A program made the translations under genes and the position numbers. Below the pieces are notes generated by a model, which was not told the origin of the DNA, ran no database searches, and saw only the letters and a list, made by a program, of their open reading frames with translations. Shown piece by piece: positions 25,910 to 36,150 of a stretch of DNA of 64,000 nt; the first letter of the stretch is position 1, and every line of letters starts with the position of its first letter. The stretch is from Alphaproteobacteria bacterium. GTDB taxonomy: Bacteria > Pseudomonadota > Alphaproteobacteria > Caulobacterales > Hyphomonadaceae. The stretch spans positions 186,001 through 250,000 of the forward strand of contig JAAEZZ010000005.1 in the NCBI GenBank assembly GCA_018222605.1, read 5' to 3'.

Positions 25910-26040
25910 GGGGATTGGCCTTCAAACGTCCGGAAGCAGGTCAGAGTTGCGACAAAAATTTTATGCTTTTGCGCACTCTGAGCAAAACGGATTTAACGCC
26001 CGGAGGCGCTCCGGGCAAGTCAAAACCCGTAAATTCAGAC

Positions 26041-27447
26041 TTAACCTTCGTTAAACAGACCGATGGCGGCGGCTGTCATGGCCTCAACGCCGGTAGCGAT
26101 TGTCGGGTCATAGTCAGGCGCGAAGTAGGGCGAGTGCAGGGAAGGCAGGGGCAGCTTGCCGTCTTGCGAGGCTTCATACTTTGCGGGCTCGACTGCTCCG
26201 ATCCAGAACAGCAGGCCGGGAATTTTCTCTCCAGTGCGGCCATACTGGCTGAAATCCTCGCCGCCCATCACGGCGGGGACTTCCTTGACCTTGTCAGGCC
26301 CGATCGCCTTGGCAATCGCTGCGGCGGCCTTGTCGGTCAGGTCCGCATCATTGAACAGGGATGGTGTGTAGTCTTTTTCCACCGTGATTTCCGGTTCCGG
26401 CGCATCGAACGCCATGGCCTCGGCCTTTGCGATCCGCTCGATGCCGTCCAGCAGCATCTTGCGTGTTGCATCATCATAGGAGCGCACGGTCAGCAGCAAT
26501 GTGGCCTCGTCGGAAATGATGTTGTGCTTGGCGCCAGCCTTGAACGAGCCGACCGTCACGACGGCGGAATCCTGTGGATTGGTATTGCGCGAGACGAGGC
26601 TTTGCAGGGCGACAACGATCTGGGAGCCGATCAGGATCGGGTCCCGCGTGGTGTGCGGATAGGCGCCGTGGCCGCCAACGCCTTTCACCTTGATGTCGAC
26701 ACTGTCCACATTCGCCATGGCATAGCCCTTGGTGTAGACGACCGTGCCGGCCGGGGCCGAGGCGGAAACGTGAAGGGCCAGATTGTAGTCCGGTTTCGGG
26801 AAGCGGCTGAACAGCCCGTCGGCCAGCATGGCCTGCGCGCCCAGGCCTATCTCTTCGGCAGGCTGCGCGATCATGACCAGCGTGCCGCTCCATTCATCCT
26901 TGTGGGCCACCAATTCGCGGGCCGTGCCGATCCAGCTGGTCATGTGAATATCGTGACCGCAGGCATGCATGACCGGGCTTTCCACGCCGGTCCAGGTGGT
27001 GGACTCGACTTTGGAAGCGAACGGGAAGCCAGTATTGTCCGGTACGGGCAGGGCGTCCATGTCGGCGCGAATCAGAACAGTTGGGCCATCGCCATTGCGC
27101 AGAACGCCGACCACGCCATAGCCGCCAACACCTTCCTTGACTTCGCCGACATCCTTCTTGGCTTTCTCGACAACCCAGTCCTGGCCCATTCCGGTGGTCA
27201 CCTCAAAGCCCAGCTTCTTTAGCTCCGAGGCCATCAGCGCGGAGGATTTGGCTTCCTTGAAGGACAGTTCCGGATTGGCGTGAAGCTGCTTGTAGATCTC
27301 TATCAGCGCCGGGTCTGCATGGGTCAGGCTGCTGCTAGACGTGCTGCTTTCTGACGGTGCCGCCTCGGCCGATGCGAGCTGTGCATATCCGGCGCCATAG
27401 GCGGCAAGAACAAGGGCGAGAGAAGTCAGGGCAGCGTTGCGCAGCAT
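26041..27447 (-). CDS. secreted M20-family amidohydrolase/peptidase
   Basis: The start ATG at 27447 has GGAGG about nine bases upstream and leads into a signal peptide (MLRNAALTSLALVLAAYGAG); the frame is open for 27 more codons upstream but without a better site. The product is 468 residues, probably periplasmic. It has the di-zinc M20 layout: HACGHDIHM, the E-E catalytic/ligand pair in PAEEIGLGA, a dimerisation domain with VGGHGAYPHTTRDP, and MGGEDFSQY near the end. This is the subfamily of hippurate hydrolase and indole-acetyl-amino-acid hydrolases, which remove acyl groups from amino acids. The true substrate is unknown. Confidence 0.9.
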   Translation of the reverse strand: MLRNAALTSLALVLAAYGAGYAQLASAEAAPSESSTSSSSLTHADPALIEIYKQLHANPELSFKEAKSSALMASELKKLGFEVTTGMGQDWVVEKAKKDVGEVKEGVGGYGVVGVLRNGDGPTVLIRADMDALPVPDNTGFPFASKVESTTWTGVESPVMHACGHDIHMTSWIGTARELVAHKDEWSGTLVMIAQPAEEIGLGAQAMLADGLFSRFPKPDYNLALHVSASAPAGTVVYTKGYAMANVDSVDIKVKGVGGHGAYPHTTRDPILIGSQIVVALQSLVSRNTNPQDSAVVTVGSFKAGAKHNIISDEATLLLTVRSYDDATRKMLLDGIERIAKAEAMAFDAPEPEITVEKDYTPSLFNDADLTDKAAAAIAKAIGPDKVKEVPAVMGGEDFSQYGRTGEKIPGLLFWIGAVEPAKYEASQDGKLPLPSLHSPYFAPDYDPTIATGVEAMTAAAIGLFNEG

Positions 27448-27546
27448 GGGGGTCAGCCTCCGGTCTGATGTCTTATGTACCGTAGCGGGGTTTTGCTCTA
27501 TGCCAAGGGGCATGAAGATCACCTGCAATCAGCGGTAATCGCTGGG

Positions 27547-27575
27547 TTGCGCCAGAGTGCTGCGCTGCATATAAG
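27547..27575 (+). promoter_or_regulatory. promoter for rpoZ
   Basis: TTGCGC at 27547-27552 and TATAAG at 27570-27575 are separated by exactly 17 bases and precede the rpoZ start by about 28 bases, with AGGAGA in between. Assigned by eye. Confidence 0.5.
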
Positions 27576-27602
27576 GGGCGGTTCAAAGGAGATTTGCTGC
27601 CC

Positions 27603-27953
27603 ATGGCCCGCGTTACCGTTGAAGACTGCATCGAAAAGGTCCCAAACCGCTTCGAGCTTGTCCTGCTTGCTGCTCACCGTTCCCGCATGATCCGCGAAGG
27701 TTCGCCGATCACTGTGGACCGTGACAACGACAAGGACCCGGTCGTCTCTCTGCGCGAGATTGCTGATGAGTCGGTTGATCTCAAAGTGGTCAAGGAAGCC
27801 CTGATCTCCAACCTGCAGGATATCCGCCCAGGTGAAGAGAATGAGCGCGAAGCTGACCGTCAGGCTCTGGAAGCGGCCCCAACCGCTACGGAAGAAGACG
27901 TCATGCGTGCCTATCAGGCTGAGCTGGAGTCCGGACGGGACGACCGGCTGTAG
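27603..27953 (+). CDS. rpoZ: DNA-directed RNA polymerase omega subunit
   Basis: This small subunit helps assemble and stabilise RNA polymerase and in many bacteria contributes to the ppGpp site. The start ATG at 27603 gives [20 protein letters not shown], the family signature, with AGGAGA about ten bases upstream; three codons further up there is another in-frame start that I reject. The length of 116 residues and the acidic C-terminal tail are normal for alphaproteobacteria. It is eight bases from the (p)ppGpp synthetase gene, the common rpoZ-spoT arrangement. Confidence 0.97.
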   Translation: MARVTVEDCIEKVPNRFELVLLAAHRSRMIREGSPITVDRDNDKDPVVSLREIADESVDLKVVKEALISNLQDIRPGEENEREADRQALEAAPTATEEDVMRAYQAELESGRDDRL

Positions 27954-27961
27954 GAGGCCTG

Positions 27962-30226
27962 ATGGACGGCAGCACCCTTTCCGCCAAGGACAAAGGGGCT
28001 GGCGACGAGGCTGGCAAACCGCTCGCGGCTGACGACACGTCATCTGAACGCGCTGTCCTCACGCGTGAGCAGCTCATATCCAAGGTACGCGCCTATCACC
28101 CACGGGTGAAGTCAGAGCTGCTTGGCTCTGCCTATGACTTTGCCAAGAAACATCATGGCGAGCAGAAGCGCGATTCCGGCGATGCGTATTATTCCCACCC
28201 TGTAGAGGTCGCGAGCTTGCTCGCTGATGTGCATCTCGACGAGATCACCATCGTGGCGGGCCTGCTGCACGATGTGGTGGAAGATACCCATATCGACATT
28301 GGCGAGATCGAAGTCCGTTTCGGCGCGGATGTCGCCGAGCTTGTCGACGGTGTCACCAAGCTCGACAAGATCGAATATAGCTCCAAGGAAGAGGCTCAGG
28401 CTGAGAACTTCCAGAAATTCATTCTGGCAACGACGAGCGATATTCGTGTCCTGCTCGTAAAACTGGCCGACCGTCTGCACAATATGCGCACGCTGCACTT
28501 TCGCAAGAAGGCCGCCAGCCGTGAGCGCACCGCCCGCGAAACGATGGACATTTATGGCCCGCTCGCCCGTCGGGTCGGCCTCTACCAGATCGCTGCCGAG
28601 ATGGAGGATCTGGCCTTCCAGGAACTGAACCCCGAGGCCCGCCGCGCCATCCTCTACCGCCAGGAAGAACTGGCCAAGGAAAATGCGGACGATCTGGAAC
28701 GCATTCGCGGCGATATCATCCAGCTGCTGGAAATGTCCGGCATTGAGCATCGCATCAAGGGCCGCCGCAAACAGCCCTATTCGGTCTGGCGGAAGCTGGA
28801 AAAGAAATCGATCTCCTTCCGCGACGTGGCGGATTTGTTCGCGTTCCGCATCATCGTGAAATCGGTTGAAGACTGCTACCGCGTGCTGGGCGAACTGCAT
28901 ACGCTTTGGGCCTGCATTCCGGACCGGTTCCGCGATTACATCTCCGTGCCCAAACCGAATGGCTATGCCAGCCTGCACACCACGGTGCGCGCCAGCGGCA
29001 ATCGCCGCGTGGAGCTGCAGATACGCACCGAGGAGATGGACCGCACGGCCGAGTTCGGCGTGGCGGCGCACTGGAAATACAAGAACCGCTCCTATGGCTT
29101 TGACGTCGAGTCCGCTCGTGCGGCAGGTCTCGATCCGGCCGCAAACCTCGAAGCCTTTGCCGAGCTGTTGCAGGATGGTGCAGACCCCAGCGAGTTCATG
29201 GAACACGCCAAGCTGGAAATGTATCGCGAGCACGTCTTTGCGTTCACGCCAAAGGGCAAGCTGATCATCCTGCCGGCCGGGGCTATGCCGCTGGACTTTG
29301 CCTATGCCGTGCACTCGGCTGTCGGCGATACCTGCGTAGGAGCCAAGATCAATGGCGAGGTCAAGCCGCTGCGGCGCCCGCTGAAGAATGGCGACGTGGT
29401 TGAGATCATCCGGGGCAAGGTGCCCCAGGCGATCCATGGCTGGGAGGCGCTGGCGATTACCGGAAGGGCCCGCTCTGCCATGCGCAAGCTGGTGCGAGAC
29501 CGCGAGACGACTGAATTTCGCCGCCTCGGTGAGGGTCTCATCAACATGGCGCTGCGCCGGGCCGGCATTGATCCGGTCGATGTGAAGATGAACCACACGG
29601 CGCGCCTGGCCGGTTTTGCGGATCGTGAAGAGATGGACGAGGCCCTCGGACGCGGCAAGATCAGTTCGAATGATGTAATCCAGGCGGCCTTCCCGGGCTA
29701 TCGTCCGGACCGGGCCGACGATCCTTCCAAGATGCGTGTGGATGGTGAACATGCCCCGCTGATGGTGTCAGGCACGGATCTGTCGCCCGGTGTGACGCTG
29801 CATCTCGGTGAGTGCTGCCGTCCGCTGCCGGGGGACCGCATCATGGGGGTGCACGAGCCGGGCAAAGGCATTGTGGTGCACGTCGCCAGCTGCGCAAAGC
29901 TGGCCGAGTTTGATGACCGGCCGGAGCTGTGGGTTGATCTGCGCTGGACGGAACTCGCCCGCACGGGCGCCGTCGCCATCGGGCGCATCCGCATCAATGC
30001 TTCCAATGAGCGCGGCGTGCTGGCGAAACTGTGCGCCGCCGTGGCGCAGGCCAATGGCAACATCACCAGCATCCACACCGTGGACCGGCATGAGGATTTT
30101 ACCGAAATCCTTATGGATATTGAGGTTGAAGACCTGAAGCGCTTGACGCAGATACTGGCCGCACTCCGGTCGCTCGCTGTGGTCGACCGGGCCGTGCGTG
30201 ACCAGGAGAGTGAAAATGACGAATGA
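27962..30226 (+). CDS. spoT: bifunctional (p)ppGpp synthetase/hydrolase, RelA/SpoT family
   Basis: It makes and degrades the stringent-response alarmone. The start ATG at 27962 has AGGAGG upstream. The 754 residues contain the HD hydrolase domain at about 50-200 with its His-Asp pair in [11 protein letters not shown], the synthetase domain at about 240-360 with [14 protein letters not shown] and the Y-x-S-L-H-T-T loop (GYASLHTTV), a TGS domain at about 400-465 ([14 protein letters not shown]), and a C-terminal ACT domain at about 680-750. Both catalytic domains look intact, so it is bifunctional and probably the only long RSH protein. It overlaps pyrE by 11 bases. Confidence 0.96.
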   Translation: MDGSTLSAKDKGAGDEAGKPLAADDTSSERAVLTREQLISKVRAYHPRVKSELLGSAYDFAKKHHGEQKRDSGDAYYSHPVEVASLLADVHLDEITIVAGLLHDVVEDTHIDIGEIEVRFGADVAELVDGVTKLDKIEYSSKEEAQAENFQKFILATTSDIRVLLVKLADRLHNMRTLHFRKKAASRERTARETMDIYGPLARRVGLYQIAAEMEDLAFQELNPEARRAILYRQEELAKENADDLERIRGDIIQLLEMSGIEHRIKGRRKQPYSVWRKLEKKSISFRDVADLFAFRIIVKSVEDCYRVLGELHTLWACIPDRFRDYISVPKPNGYASLHTTVRASGNRRVELQIRTEEMDRTAEFGVAAHWKYKNRSYGFDVESARAAGLDPAANLEAFAELLQDGADPSEFMEHAKLEMYREHVFAFTPKGKLIILPAGAMPLDFAYAVHSAVGDTCVGAKINGEVKPLRRPLKNGDVVEIIRGKVPQAIHGWEALAITGRARSAMRKLVRDRETTEFRRLGEGLINMALRRAGIDPVDVKMNHTARLAGFADREEMDEALGRGKISSNDVIQAAFPGYRPDRADDPSKMRVDGEHAPLMVSGTDLSPGVTLHLGECCRPLPGDRIMGVHEPGKGIVVHVASCAKLAEFDDRPELWVDLRWTELARTGAVAIGRIRINASNERGVLAKLCAAVAQANGNITSIHTVDRHEDFTEILMDIEVEDLKRLTQILAALRSLAVVDRAVRDQESENDE

Positions 30227-30797
30227 TGATGTGTTGAATGTGTTCCGCGAAGCCGGGGCTTTGCTGGAGGGCCACTTCATCCTGTCATCCGGCCGCCGCA
30301 GCCCGGTCTTCCTGCAGAAGGCGCTGGTCTTCTCCCAGCCGGACCTGTCGGAAAAATTGTGCAAGGCGCTGGCGGACAAGCTGAAAGCGAAATTTGGCAA
30401 GATCGATGTGGTCGCCGGGCCGGCTGTGGGCGGTATCATTCCGGGGTATGAACTGGCGCGGCAACTGGGCGCGCGGTCCATCTTTGCTGAGCGCGTGGAT
30501 GGCCAGCTGCAGTTCCGACGCGGCTTTTCCATTGCCGAGGGCGAGCGCGTTCTGATCGCCGAAGACATCGTGACTACGGGCCTGTCTTTCCGGGAGACCG
30601 TAGACGCGCTGCAGAATTTGCCCGGTGAAGTGGTGGGCGGTGCCTGCATAATCGACCGCTCGAATGGCCGCGCCGATGTTGGGTGTGAGCTTGTCTCCCT
30701 CGCGGCTGTGGACTTCCCGGACTATGACGCAAATGATCTGCCTCCGGAACTTGCCGCGATGGAAGCCATAAAACCGGGCTCGCGAGGCCTCGCCTGA
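30216..30797 (+). CDS. pyrE: orotate phosphoribosyltransferase
   Basis: It joins orotate to PRPP to give OMP in pyrimidine synthesis. The protein of 193 residues starts at ATG 30216, with AGGAGA just upstream inside the end of spoT. The type I PRPP-binding motif is [13 protein letters not shown] at about residues 111-123, and the flexible-loop region before it has [13 protein letters not shown]. The short form with [15 protein letters not shown] at the N-terminus is the usual alphaproteobacterial type. It is joined to pdxJ by a TGATG overlap. Confidence 0.95.
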   Translation: MTNDDVLNVFREAGALLEGHFILSSGRRSPVFLQKALVFSQPDLSEKLCKALADKLKAKFGKIDVVAGPAVGGIIPGYELARQLGARSIFAERVDGQLQFRRGFSIAEGERVLIAEDIVTTGLSFRETVDALQNLPGEVVGGACIIDRSNGRADVGCELVSLAAVDFPDYDANDLPPELAAMEAIKPGSRGLA

Positions 30798-31552
30798 TGA
30801 CTGACCGTCTGCGCCTTGGCGTGAATATTGATCACGTCGCCACGATCCGTAATGCCCGGGGTGGGGATCATCCTGACCCCATGCGTGCTGCGGCGATTGC
30901 GGCAGCCGCCGGGGCAGACGGCATTACCATTCACCTGCGCGAAGACCGTCGCCACATTCGTGACGGGGATCTCGATGCGATCCGGGCTGCGTCCAGCCTG
31001 CCGATCAATCTGGAAATGGCGGCCACTGAAGAGATGACCGTGATCGCCAGTCGGTTCCGTCCGCATGCGGCCTGTATCGTGCCGGAAAAACGTGAAGAGC
31101 GTACCACCGAAGGCGGCCTTGATGTGGCGGGACTGCACAATCAGATCGCGCCCGTAGTGCGCCGCCTGAGTGAGGTTGGCGCGCGTGTCTCTCTGTTTAT
31201 TGAGCCGGACCCGGTGCAGATTGCCGTCGCGGAGGTGCTGCAGACGCCGGTCGTGGAACTGCACACAGGTCGCTATGCTGAACTGTGGATCGAAGGCGGG
31301 CAGGAGGCGGCCGCCGATGAATTGGAGCGTCTGAAGCGCGCCGCCCAAGACGCCCGCAAGCGCGGGATAGAGCCGCATGCCGGTCATGGTCTGACATTTG
31401 AGAATGTCGGCCCCGTCGCCGCTATCCCTGAAATTGCCGAACTCAATATCGGCCACTTCCTGATCGGCGAGGCGATCTTCATTGGCCTTGATGCTGCGAT
31501 CAAGGAAATGCGACGCCTGATGGATGAGGCCAGAGACGGGGCAGGCGCATGA
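30797..31552 (+). CDS. pdxJ: pyridoxine 5'-phosphate synthase
   Basis: It closes the ring of pyridoxine phosphate from deoxyxylulose phosphate and 3-amino-2-oxopropyl phosphate in vitamin B6 synthesis. The protein of 251 residues shows the family motifs [17 protein letters not shown] at the N-terminus, [19 protein letters not shown] and [16 protein letters not shown] with its catalytic-type Glu, and the phosphate-binding HAGHGLT and [12 protein letters not shown] near the end. It overlaps acpS by ATGA, the classic pdxJ-acpS pair. Confidence 0.97.
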   Translation: MTDRLRLGVNIDHVATIRNARGGDHPDPMRAAAIAAAAGADGITIHLREDRRHIRDGDLDAIRAASSLPINLEMAATEEMTVIASRFRPHAACIVPEKREERTTEGGLDVAGLHNQIAPVVRRLSEVGARVSLFIEPDPVQIAVAEVLQTPVVELHTGRYAELWIEGGQEAAADELERLKRAAQDARKRGIEPHAGHGLTFENVGPVAAIPEIAELNIGHFLIGEAIFIGLDAAIKEMRRLMDEARDGAGA

Positions 31553-31959
31553 TCATCGGTATCGGGAATGATTTGTGCAATATAGAGCGTGTGGAAAAGA
31601 CGCTGGAGCGCTTTGGCGAACGCTTTGAAAACCGTGTTTTCACGAAGACCGAGATTGCGCTGGCACGCCGTCGTCGCCGCACGGCAGAAACCTATGCCAA
31701 ACGGTTTGCCGCCAAGGAGGCTTGCGCTAAGGCGCTTGGCACTGGCGTTCCGCGCCGGGGCGTGCACTGGAAACATATGGGCGTCGTAAATCTGCCGACT
31801 GGAAAGCCGACGGTCGAGCTGACCGGCGGCGCGGCAGAGCGTCTGGCAAAGATGGTGCCGGAAGGCTATGAGGCTGTTGTGCATCTCACCATCACGGATG
31901 ACCATCCGTGGGCGGAAGCCCAGGTGATTATCGAAGCCCTGCCGGTGGCAGGCAAATGA
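31549..31959 (+). CDS. acpS: holo-[acyl-carrier-protein] synthase
   Basis: It transfers 4'-phosphopantetheine from CoA to apo acyl carrier protein. The protein of 136 residues has the two family motifs [13 protein letters not shown] (Mg-binding Asp) and [14 protein letters not shown] (Glu and Lys contacts). It also has the later TDD segment. It is embedded in a chain of four-base overlaps with pdxJ before it and rnc after it. Confidence 0.96.
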   Translation: MIIGIGNDLCNIERVEKTLERFGERFENRVFTKTEIALARRRRRTAETYAKRFAAKEACAKALGTGVPRRGVHWKHMGVVNLPTGKPTVELTGGAAERLAKMVPEGYEAVVHLTITDDHPWAEAQVIIEALPVAGK

Positions 31960-32711
31960 AACCAGTCCGCCCAAAACGCACCCGCCTGCGCAGCAAGGGA
32001 AAGCTCGACACACCATCACTCACCGAGAATGAGCTGAAGGCGCTGCAGGAGATTATCGGCCATCGCTTCAAGTCACCAGACCTGCTGGTCCGCGCCGTCT
32101 CGCACCCCAGCGCCGTATCCTCTGCGGACTCTGTGCGCCTGTCTAATCAGCGGCTGGAATTCCTGGGCGATCGGGTCCTGAACCTTGTTATTGCCGAACG
32201 CCTGATTGACCGGCGCAAGATGGAAAGCGAGGGCGACCTGGCCCCGCGCCTGAACAGCCTGGTCAAGAAGGGCGCCTGCGCCATGGCGATGCGGCACCTT
32301 GAATTGCAGCGCTTCATCATCCTGTCAGATAGCGAAATTTCCTCCGGTGGACGCGAGCGGGAGTCCACTCTGGGCGATGCCTGCGAAGCAATTATCGGCG
32401 CGATCTATCAGGATGCCGGCCTCAGCCAAGCCCGCAAATTCATCGAAAAGGGCTGGGCTCCGCAATTCAGCGCGGCCCCGTCTGAAACCAAGGATCCCAA
32501 GACGCTGCTACAGGAATGGGCGCAGGGGCAGGGCCTTCCCCTGCCGGATTACAACGTTCTCAGCCGCTCCGGACCGGATCATCAACCCACTTACGAAGTC
32601 AAAGCCAGCGTAACAGATCGAGGCTCGGCTGTTGCCGCGGGCTCGTCAAAGCGCGATGCTGAGCGTAATGCTGCCGCGCTTCTACTGAAAAGCCTGACCG
32701 GAGACACATGA
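31956..32711 (+). CDS. rnc: ribonuclease III
   Basis: This double-strand-specific endonuclease matures rRNA and some mRNAs. The start ATG at 31956 overlaps the acpS stop; an earlier in-frame start inside acpS lacks support. The product has 251 residues. A basic N-terminal extension of about 20 residues precedes the catalytic domain, which holds the signature [12 protein letters not shown] and the second metal-binding segment [17 protein letters not shown]. The C-terminal double-stranded RNA-binding domain starts at about residue 180 ([14 protein letters not shown]). In many relatives the signal peptidase gene lepB lies between acpS and rnc; it is absent here. Confidence 0.96.
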   Translation: MKPVRPKRTRLRSKGKLDTPSLTENELKALQEIIGHRFKSPDLLVRAVSHPSAVSSADSVRLSNQRLEFLGDRVLNLVIAERLIDRRKMESEGDLAPRLNSLVKKGACAMAMRHLELQRFIILSDSEISSGGRERESTLGDACEAIIGAIYQDAGLSQARKFIEKGWAPQFSAAPSETKDPKTLLQEWAQGQGLPLPDYNVLSRSGPDHQPTYEVKASVTDRGSAVAAGSSKRDAERNAAALLLKSLTGDT

Positions 32712-33655
32712 CAGATACGCCCATCACCCATGCAGGATTTGCCGCCATCATCGGTGCGCCGAATGCTGGCAAGTCGACGCTGACGAACCGTCTGGTTGGC
32801 GCCAAAGTGGCCATTGTGACCCACAAGGTGCAGACGACGCGCTTTCCTGTGCGCGGCGTTGCGCAGCGTGACGGGGCCCAGATCGTGCTGGTCGATACGC
32901 CCGGTATCTTCGCCGCCAAGCGCCGTCTGGACCGCGCTATGGTCAAGGCAGCCTGGAGCGGAGCGGAAGATGCAGATGCCATCGTGCATCTGATCGATGC
33001 CTCTGCCTGGGTGGCAGAGCGCGAGAACAGGCTGACCGGCGCGCAGAAGAATTCGATTGAGGATGACCGACGCGTTGTCGAACAGCTGAAGCAATCCGGC
33101 CGCAAGGCCTTCCTTGCCCTGAACAAGATTGACCTGTTCCCGCACGATCAGATCCTGCCGATTATCGCTGAGCTGAATGACACCGGCGTCTATGAGGAGG
33201 TCTTCATGATCTCTGCAGAGAATGGCGATGGGGTGGATGTTCTGGAGGCGGCTCTGGCGGCCAAGATGCCGGAAGGCCATGCGCTCTATCCGCCGGACCA
33301 GGTGGCCGATCTGCCTATGCGTCTGCTGGCCGCTGAGGTGACGCGCGAAAAGCTGATGTTGCGTCTGCACCAGGAACTGCCTTATCAGTTGATGGTCGAG
33401 ACCGAGAGCTGGGAAGAGCGAAAGGACGGATCTGTCCGTGTGCAGCAGGTTGTGATCGTTGGCCGCGACAATCACAAATCCATGGTGCTGGGAAAGGGCG
33501 GCTCCGCCATCAAGGATATTGGCCGCAAGGCCCGTGAGGAGCTGTCTGAAATGCTGGGCCGCAAGGTTCACCTTTTCCTGTTCGTGAAGGTGGATGAAAA
33601 ATGGCAGGAGCGCCGCGAAAGCTATCAGGGACTGGGTCTGGAGTTTGATGTTTGA
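32708..33655 (+). CDS. era: GTPase Era
   Basis: This essential GTPase binds the 3' end of 16S rRNA during 30S assembly. The protein of 315 residues contains the P-loop GAPNAGKST at about residues 17-25, the switch region TTRFPVRG, the G3 motif DTPG, the G4 motif NKID, and a C-terminal KH domain with VLGKGGSAIKDIGRKAREEL. It overlaps rnc by ATGA and recO by TTGA. Confidence 0.97.
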   Translation: MTDTPITHAGFAAIIGAPNAGKSTLTNRLVGAKVAIVTHKVQTTRFPVRGVAQRDGAQIVLVDTPGIFAAKRRLDRAMVKAAWSGAEDADAIVHLIDASAWVAERENRLTGAQKNSIEDDRRVVEQLKQSGRKAFLALNKIDLFPHDQILPIIAELNDTGVYEEVFMISAENGDGVDVLEAALAAKMPEGHALYPPDQVADLPMRLLAAEVTREKLMLRLHQELPYQLMVETESWEERKDGSVRVQQVVIVGRDNHKSMVLGKGGSAIKDIGRKAREELSEMLGRKVHLFLFVKVDEKWQERRESYQGLGLEFDV

Positions 33656-34383
33656 ACTGGTCCGATGACGGCATAATCCTTGGCGGTCGCCGCTTTGGAG
33701 AAGGTGGCCTCATCCTGGACGTTCTGACCCGCACGCGCGGCCGCAGATCCGGCCTTGTCTATGGTGGCTCATCCCGCAAGCGCCGCGCGCAATACGAGGC
33801 CGGCAATTCCGTGCACCTCAGCTGGACCGGGCGTCTGGAAGACGCGCTCGGTCGCTTCGATGTGGCGGAGGCCAGCCGCGAACGCGCCGCCCACGTGCTG
33901 GACGATGCCGCCGCCCTCGCCGCCATTTCCTCCATTACGGCCATCCTGCGCGGTGGGCTGGATGAAGGTGACGCCGCAGGATCGGCCCTGTTTGAAGCGA
34001 CAGAGCTGTTGCTGGACCAGATCGAGGCGCAGGAAATCTGGCCCGCGCTTTATGTGCGGTGGGAGCTTGGTCTTCTTTCGGCCCTCGGTTTCGGGCTCGA
34101 TCTTGATGAATGCGCGCTCTCTGGCGCGAATGACGGCCTCACCCATGTGTCGCCGAAGACAGGCCGGGCCGTGCGGGGGTCAGAGGCGGAAGACTATATC
34201 GACCGCCTGTTGCGTCTGCCGCAATTCCTGGTGTCCAGCACCGCGCCGCTGGGGCCCGGTGACATTGCCGATGGTCTGAAGCTGACCGGTTATTTCATGG
34301 AAGAGCGTCTGTTTGGTGGCCTGAACCGAGGCATGCCGCCGGAACGGATGCGGCTGGTTGGCCGCATCCTGAAACGGGTTTAG
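33652..34383 (+). CDS. recO: DNA repair protein RecO
   Basis: It loads RecA with RecR in the RecFOR pathway and anneals single strands. The product has 243 residues and begins with TTG at 33652, overlapping the era stop. The translated start MNWSDDGIILGGRRFGEGG matches the family beginning, so the TTG is accepted. The OB-fold N-terminal domain is followed by the helical domain. The zinc-binding CxxC cluster found in some RecO proteins is not present; only one Cys is in that region (ECALSGANDG), as in relatives I know of. The stop overlaps the convergent GST gene. Confidence 0.94.
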   Translation: MNWSDDGIILGGRRFGEGGLILDVLTRTRGRRSGLVYGGSSRKRRAQYEAGNSVHLSWTGRLEDALGRFDVAEASRERAAHVLDDAAALAAISSITAILRGGLDEGDAAGSALFEATELLLDQIEAQEIWPALYVRWELGLLSALGFGLDLDECALSGANDGLTHVSPKTGRAVRGSEAEDYIDRLLRLPQFLVSSTAPLGPGDIADGLKLTGYFMEERLFGGLNRGMPPERMRLVGRILKRV

Positions 34384-34994
34384 GCGCTGACGCTCGGGCG
34401 CTCGCTGATGCGGGCATACCAGGCGCCAATATTCTTCAGGTCCGGGTTCAGCGGCTGGCCCACCTGATTGCCGAATGCGACAAAACAGAACAGCATAATA
34501 TCCGCCAGACCGAACGTGTCGCCCGCAATATACTGCCGGCCATCTGCCATCTGCTGGTCCAGAAACGCCAGGCCATCCTGCGCGCAGGCCTTCAGGCCAT
34601 CGGCCGCCTCCGGAAGGCAGCGCATCCGGTCCTTGAACATGGGCAGGCCCTCTGCCGCGCGAAAACCCGTCGTAAGCGGTTCGATGATCTGCAGGTCCAC
34701 CCAGCGGGTCCAGCGGCGGTTCTGCGCACGGGCGACAGCCGTATCGCCCATCAGGCGGTCGCCGGGCTGGGTCTCGTCCAGATATTCGCAGATCGCGGTG
34801 ATTTCGGTCACCAGTGTGCCATCATCCAGCTCCAGCGCAGGCAGCTGACCGCCCGGGTTCTTTTCCAGATACGCGCCCTTGCGATTATCCCCCGCGCGGA
34901 TGTCGATATCTTCCATGGGCATTTCGATGCCGCGTTCTGCCATGAACATGCGCACGACATGTGGGTTTGGCCCGACCGAATTATACAATTTCAA
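34380..34994 (-). CDS. glutathione S-transferase family protein
   Basis: A cytosolic two-domain protein of 204 residues. The start is read as TTG at 34994 (MKLYNSVGPNPHVVRMF) because AGGAGG lies seven bases upstream and the codon begins the thioredoxin-like strand; upstream in-frame starts add unrelated sequence. The cis-Pro region GGQLPALEL and the glutathione-contact E-I-T-A-I-C-E-Y-L lie in the N-terminal domain, and the helical C-terminal domain has the family AGDTFGLADIMLF capping motif. The substrate is unknown. It shares its last four bases with the recO stop. Confidence 0.9.
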   Translation of the reverse strand: MKLYNSVGPNPHVVRMFMAERGIEMPMEDIDIRAGDNRKGAYLEKNPGGQLPALELDDGTLVTEITAICEYLDETQPGDRLMGDTAVARAQNRRWTRWVDLQIIEPLTTGFRAAEGLPMFKDRMRCLPEAADGLKACAQDGLAFLDQQMADGRQYIAGDTFGLADIMLFCFVAFGNQVGQPLNPDLKNIGAWYARISERPSVSA

Positions 34995-35142
34995 AGCGCT
35001 TCCTCCTGTTTGTGTTGCGCGCAGTCTTACGTGCTGTGAAATCTGCAGCAAGGCCTGATCCATTCAGAAGACATTCAGATCCGGCGGTGATAACTCGATT
35101 GTGAGGACTGGGGCGTTCCGTGCAAATGTAAGGGCTGATGCC

Positions 35143-35331
35143 ATGAAGAAAATTGTTTTTGCCGTAACCGCCATTGCCACGCTGTCACTGGCGGGCTGCA
35201 TTCACGTCGATGCCGATGAAAACGGCCGTGATGCGATTTATGAAAACACCGAAGCTGCGCTGCGCGTCTGCGGCGGTGAAGGCCGCGTCAAGGAAGTTAC
35301 CGAAGACGGTTATAGCTGCATCACAGACTGA
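35143..35331 (+). CDS. small putative lipoprotein
   Basis: A 62-residue product from ATG 35143 (MKKIVFAVTAIATLSLAGC) has a textbook lipobox L-A-G-C with the Cys at position 19. The mature part of about 44 residues is acidic and has two further cysteines that may form a disulfide. The frame is open for 14 codons upstream, but those residues come before the signal. There is no recognised family. A similar tiny lipoprotein is often annotated only as hypothetical. Confidence 0.75.
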   Translation: MKKIVFAVTAIATLSLAGCIHVDADENGRDAIYENTEAALRVCGGEGRVKEVTEDGYSCITD

Positions 35332-35335
35332 TCCT

Positions 35336-36019
35336 TCAGCGACACACTCTTCCGCCGCCCATGTCGAGATGAAAATGATCGGCATGGGCGGCGTTATAGT
35401 CCGGTCCCAGCGTCACAGAGAATACCTCGCACGCGCCCTTGTGCACGGCGCGCAGGAATTTGGCTTCCTTGCCGCCCGCCTTCCAGTGCGTCTTCACGTC
35501 GATCAGCCGGCCATCTTCCAGACGGAAGCCTGAAATATCCACCGCATTGCCAAGCCCGTGTTGAGACATGCGCTGTGTCCCGGCGATGTTGCGGCAGGAA
35601 AAGCTGCCATAGGTCTCGATCCGCGCAATCGGAGAGCCGAGAATATCCACGGCAGCAGGGCGCGCAACATGTCGCTCCCAGGTATAGAGCGCAGCGGCCT
35701 CGGCGCAGGTCATCCGCAGCGTGGCGGAGTATGGCGTCAGCGTCCGGTCCAGCGTCAGCGCATCATACAGGCCGCAGCGGCCTTCCATCTTATCGTCTTC
35801 CAGCGGCGTATACAGCACGCCCGCCTCATCCAGCGCGGTAAAGCACAGCTCCCGGCTGTCGCGGGCGCGCGTCAGCTTGTGGTGTGTGCCAAGGCCCGGC
35901 CTCCCGGTCAGGTCTATCGGGGCGAAGGGGTTGTGACGGGGCGGTGCCAGCCAGATCAGGGCTGCGACGACCAGAATCGGCACGCTTATCAACAGGATCC
36001 ATGCTTTGAATGCGTGCAT
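35336..36019 (-). CDS. extensin-like C-terminal domain protein
   Basis: A protein of 227 residues with one N-terminal membrane segment (ILLISVPILVVAALIWLA) and a periplasmic domain. The domain carries the family's cysteines (CFTALDEAG, GRCGLYD, MTCAEAAAL, SCRNI and near the end GACEVF and VCR) and ends with SQHGLGNAVDISGF and HADHFHLDMG. The His-x-x-Gly-x-x-x-Asp and His-x-His-x-Asp patterns resemble the zinc sites of M15 D,D-carboxypeptidases, so a role in peptidoglycan is plausible (inference). The start at 36019 places the membrane segment at the N-terminus; ribosome-binding support is weak. Confidence 0.88.
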   Translation of the reverse strand: MHAFKAWILLISVPILVVAALIWLAPPRHNPFAPIDLTGRPGLGTHHKLTRARDSRELCFTALDEAGVLYTPLEDDKMEGRCGLYDALTLDRTLTPYSATLRMTCAEAAALYTWERHVARPAAVDILGSPIARIETYGSFSCRNIAGTQRMSQHGLGNAVDISGFRLEDGRLIDVKTHWKAGGKEAKFLRAVHKGACEVFSVTLGPDYNAAHADHFHLDMGGGRVCR

Positions 36020-36150
36020 TGGCAGCTGTGCCCTTTTCCTTTCCTTAACCAAAATCGCATTTGTGTTAACGTCACTTAGCCCTGCATGAGTCGATGATTC
36101 TACGCCGGGGCCTGCACCAGAATGTGGCACGAAACTGCAAAGAGGCCAGA

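Noticed and set aside
28112-29752. A 546-codon minus-strand frame opposite spoT
   Set aside because: Antisense shadow of the RelA/SpoT gene with no start signal and no known domain.
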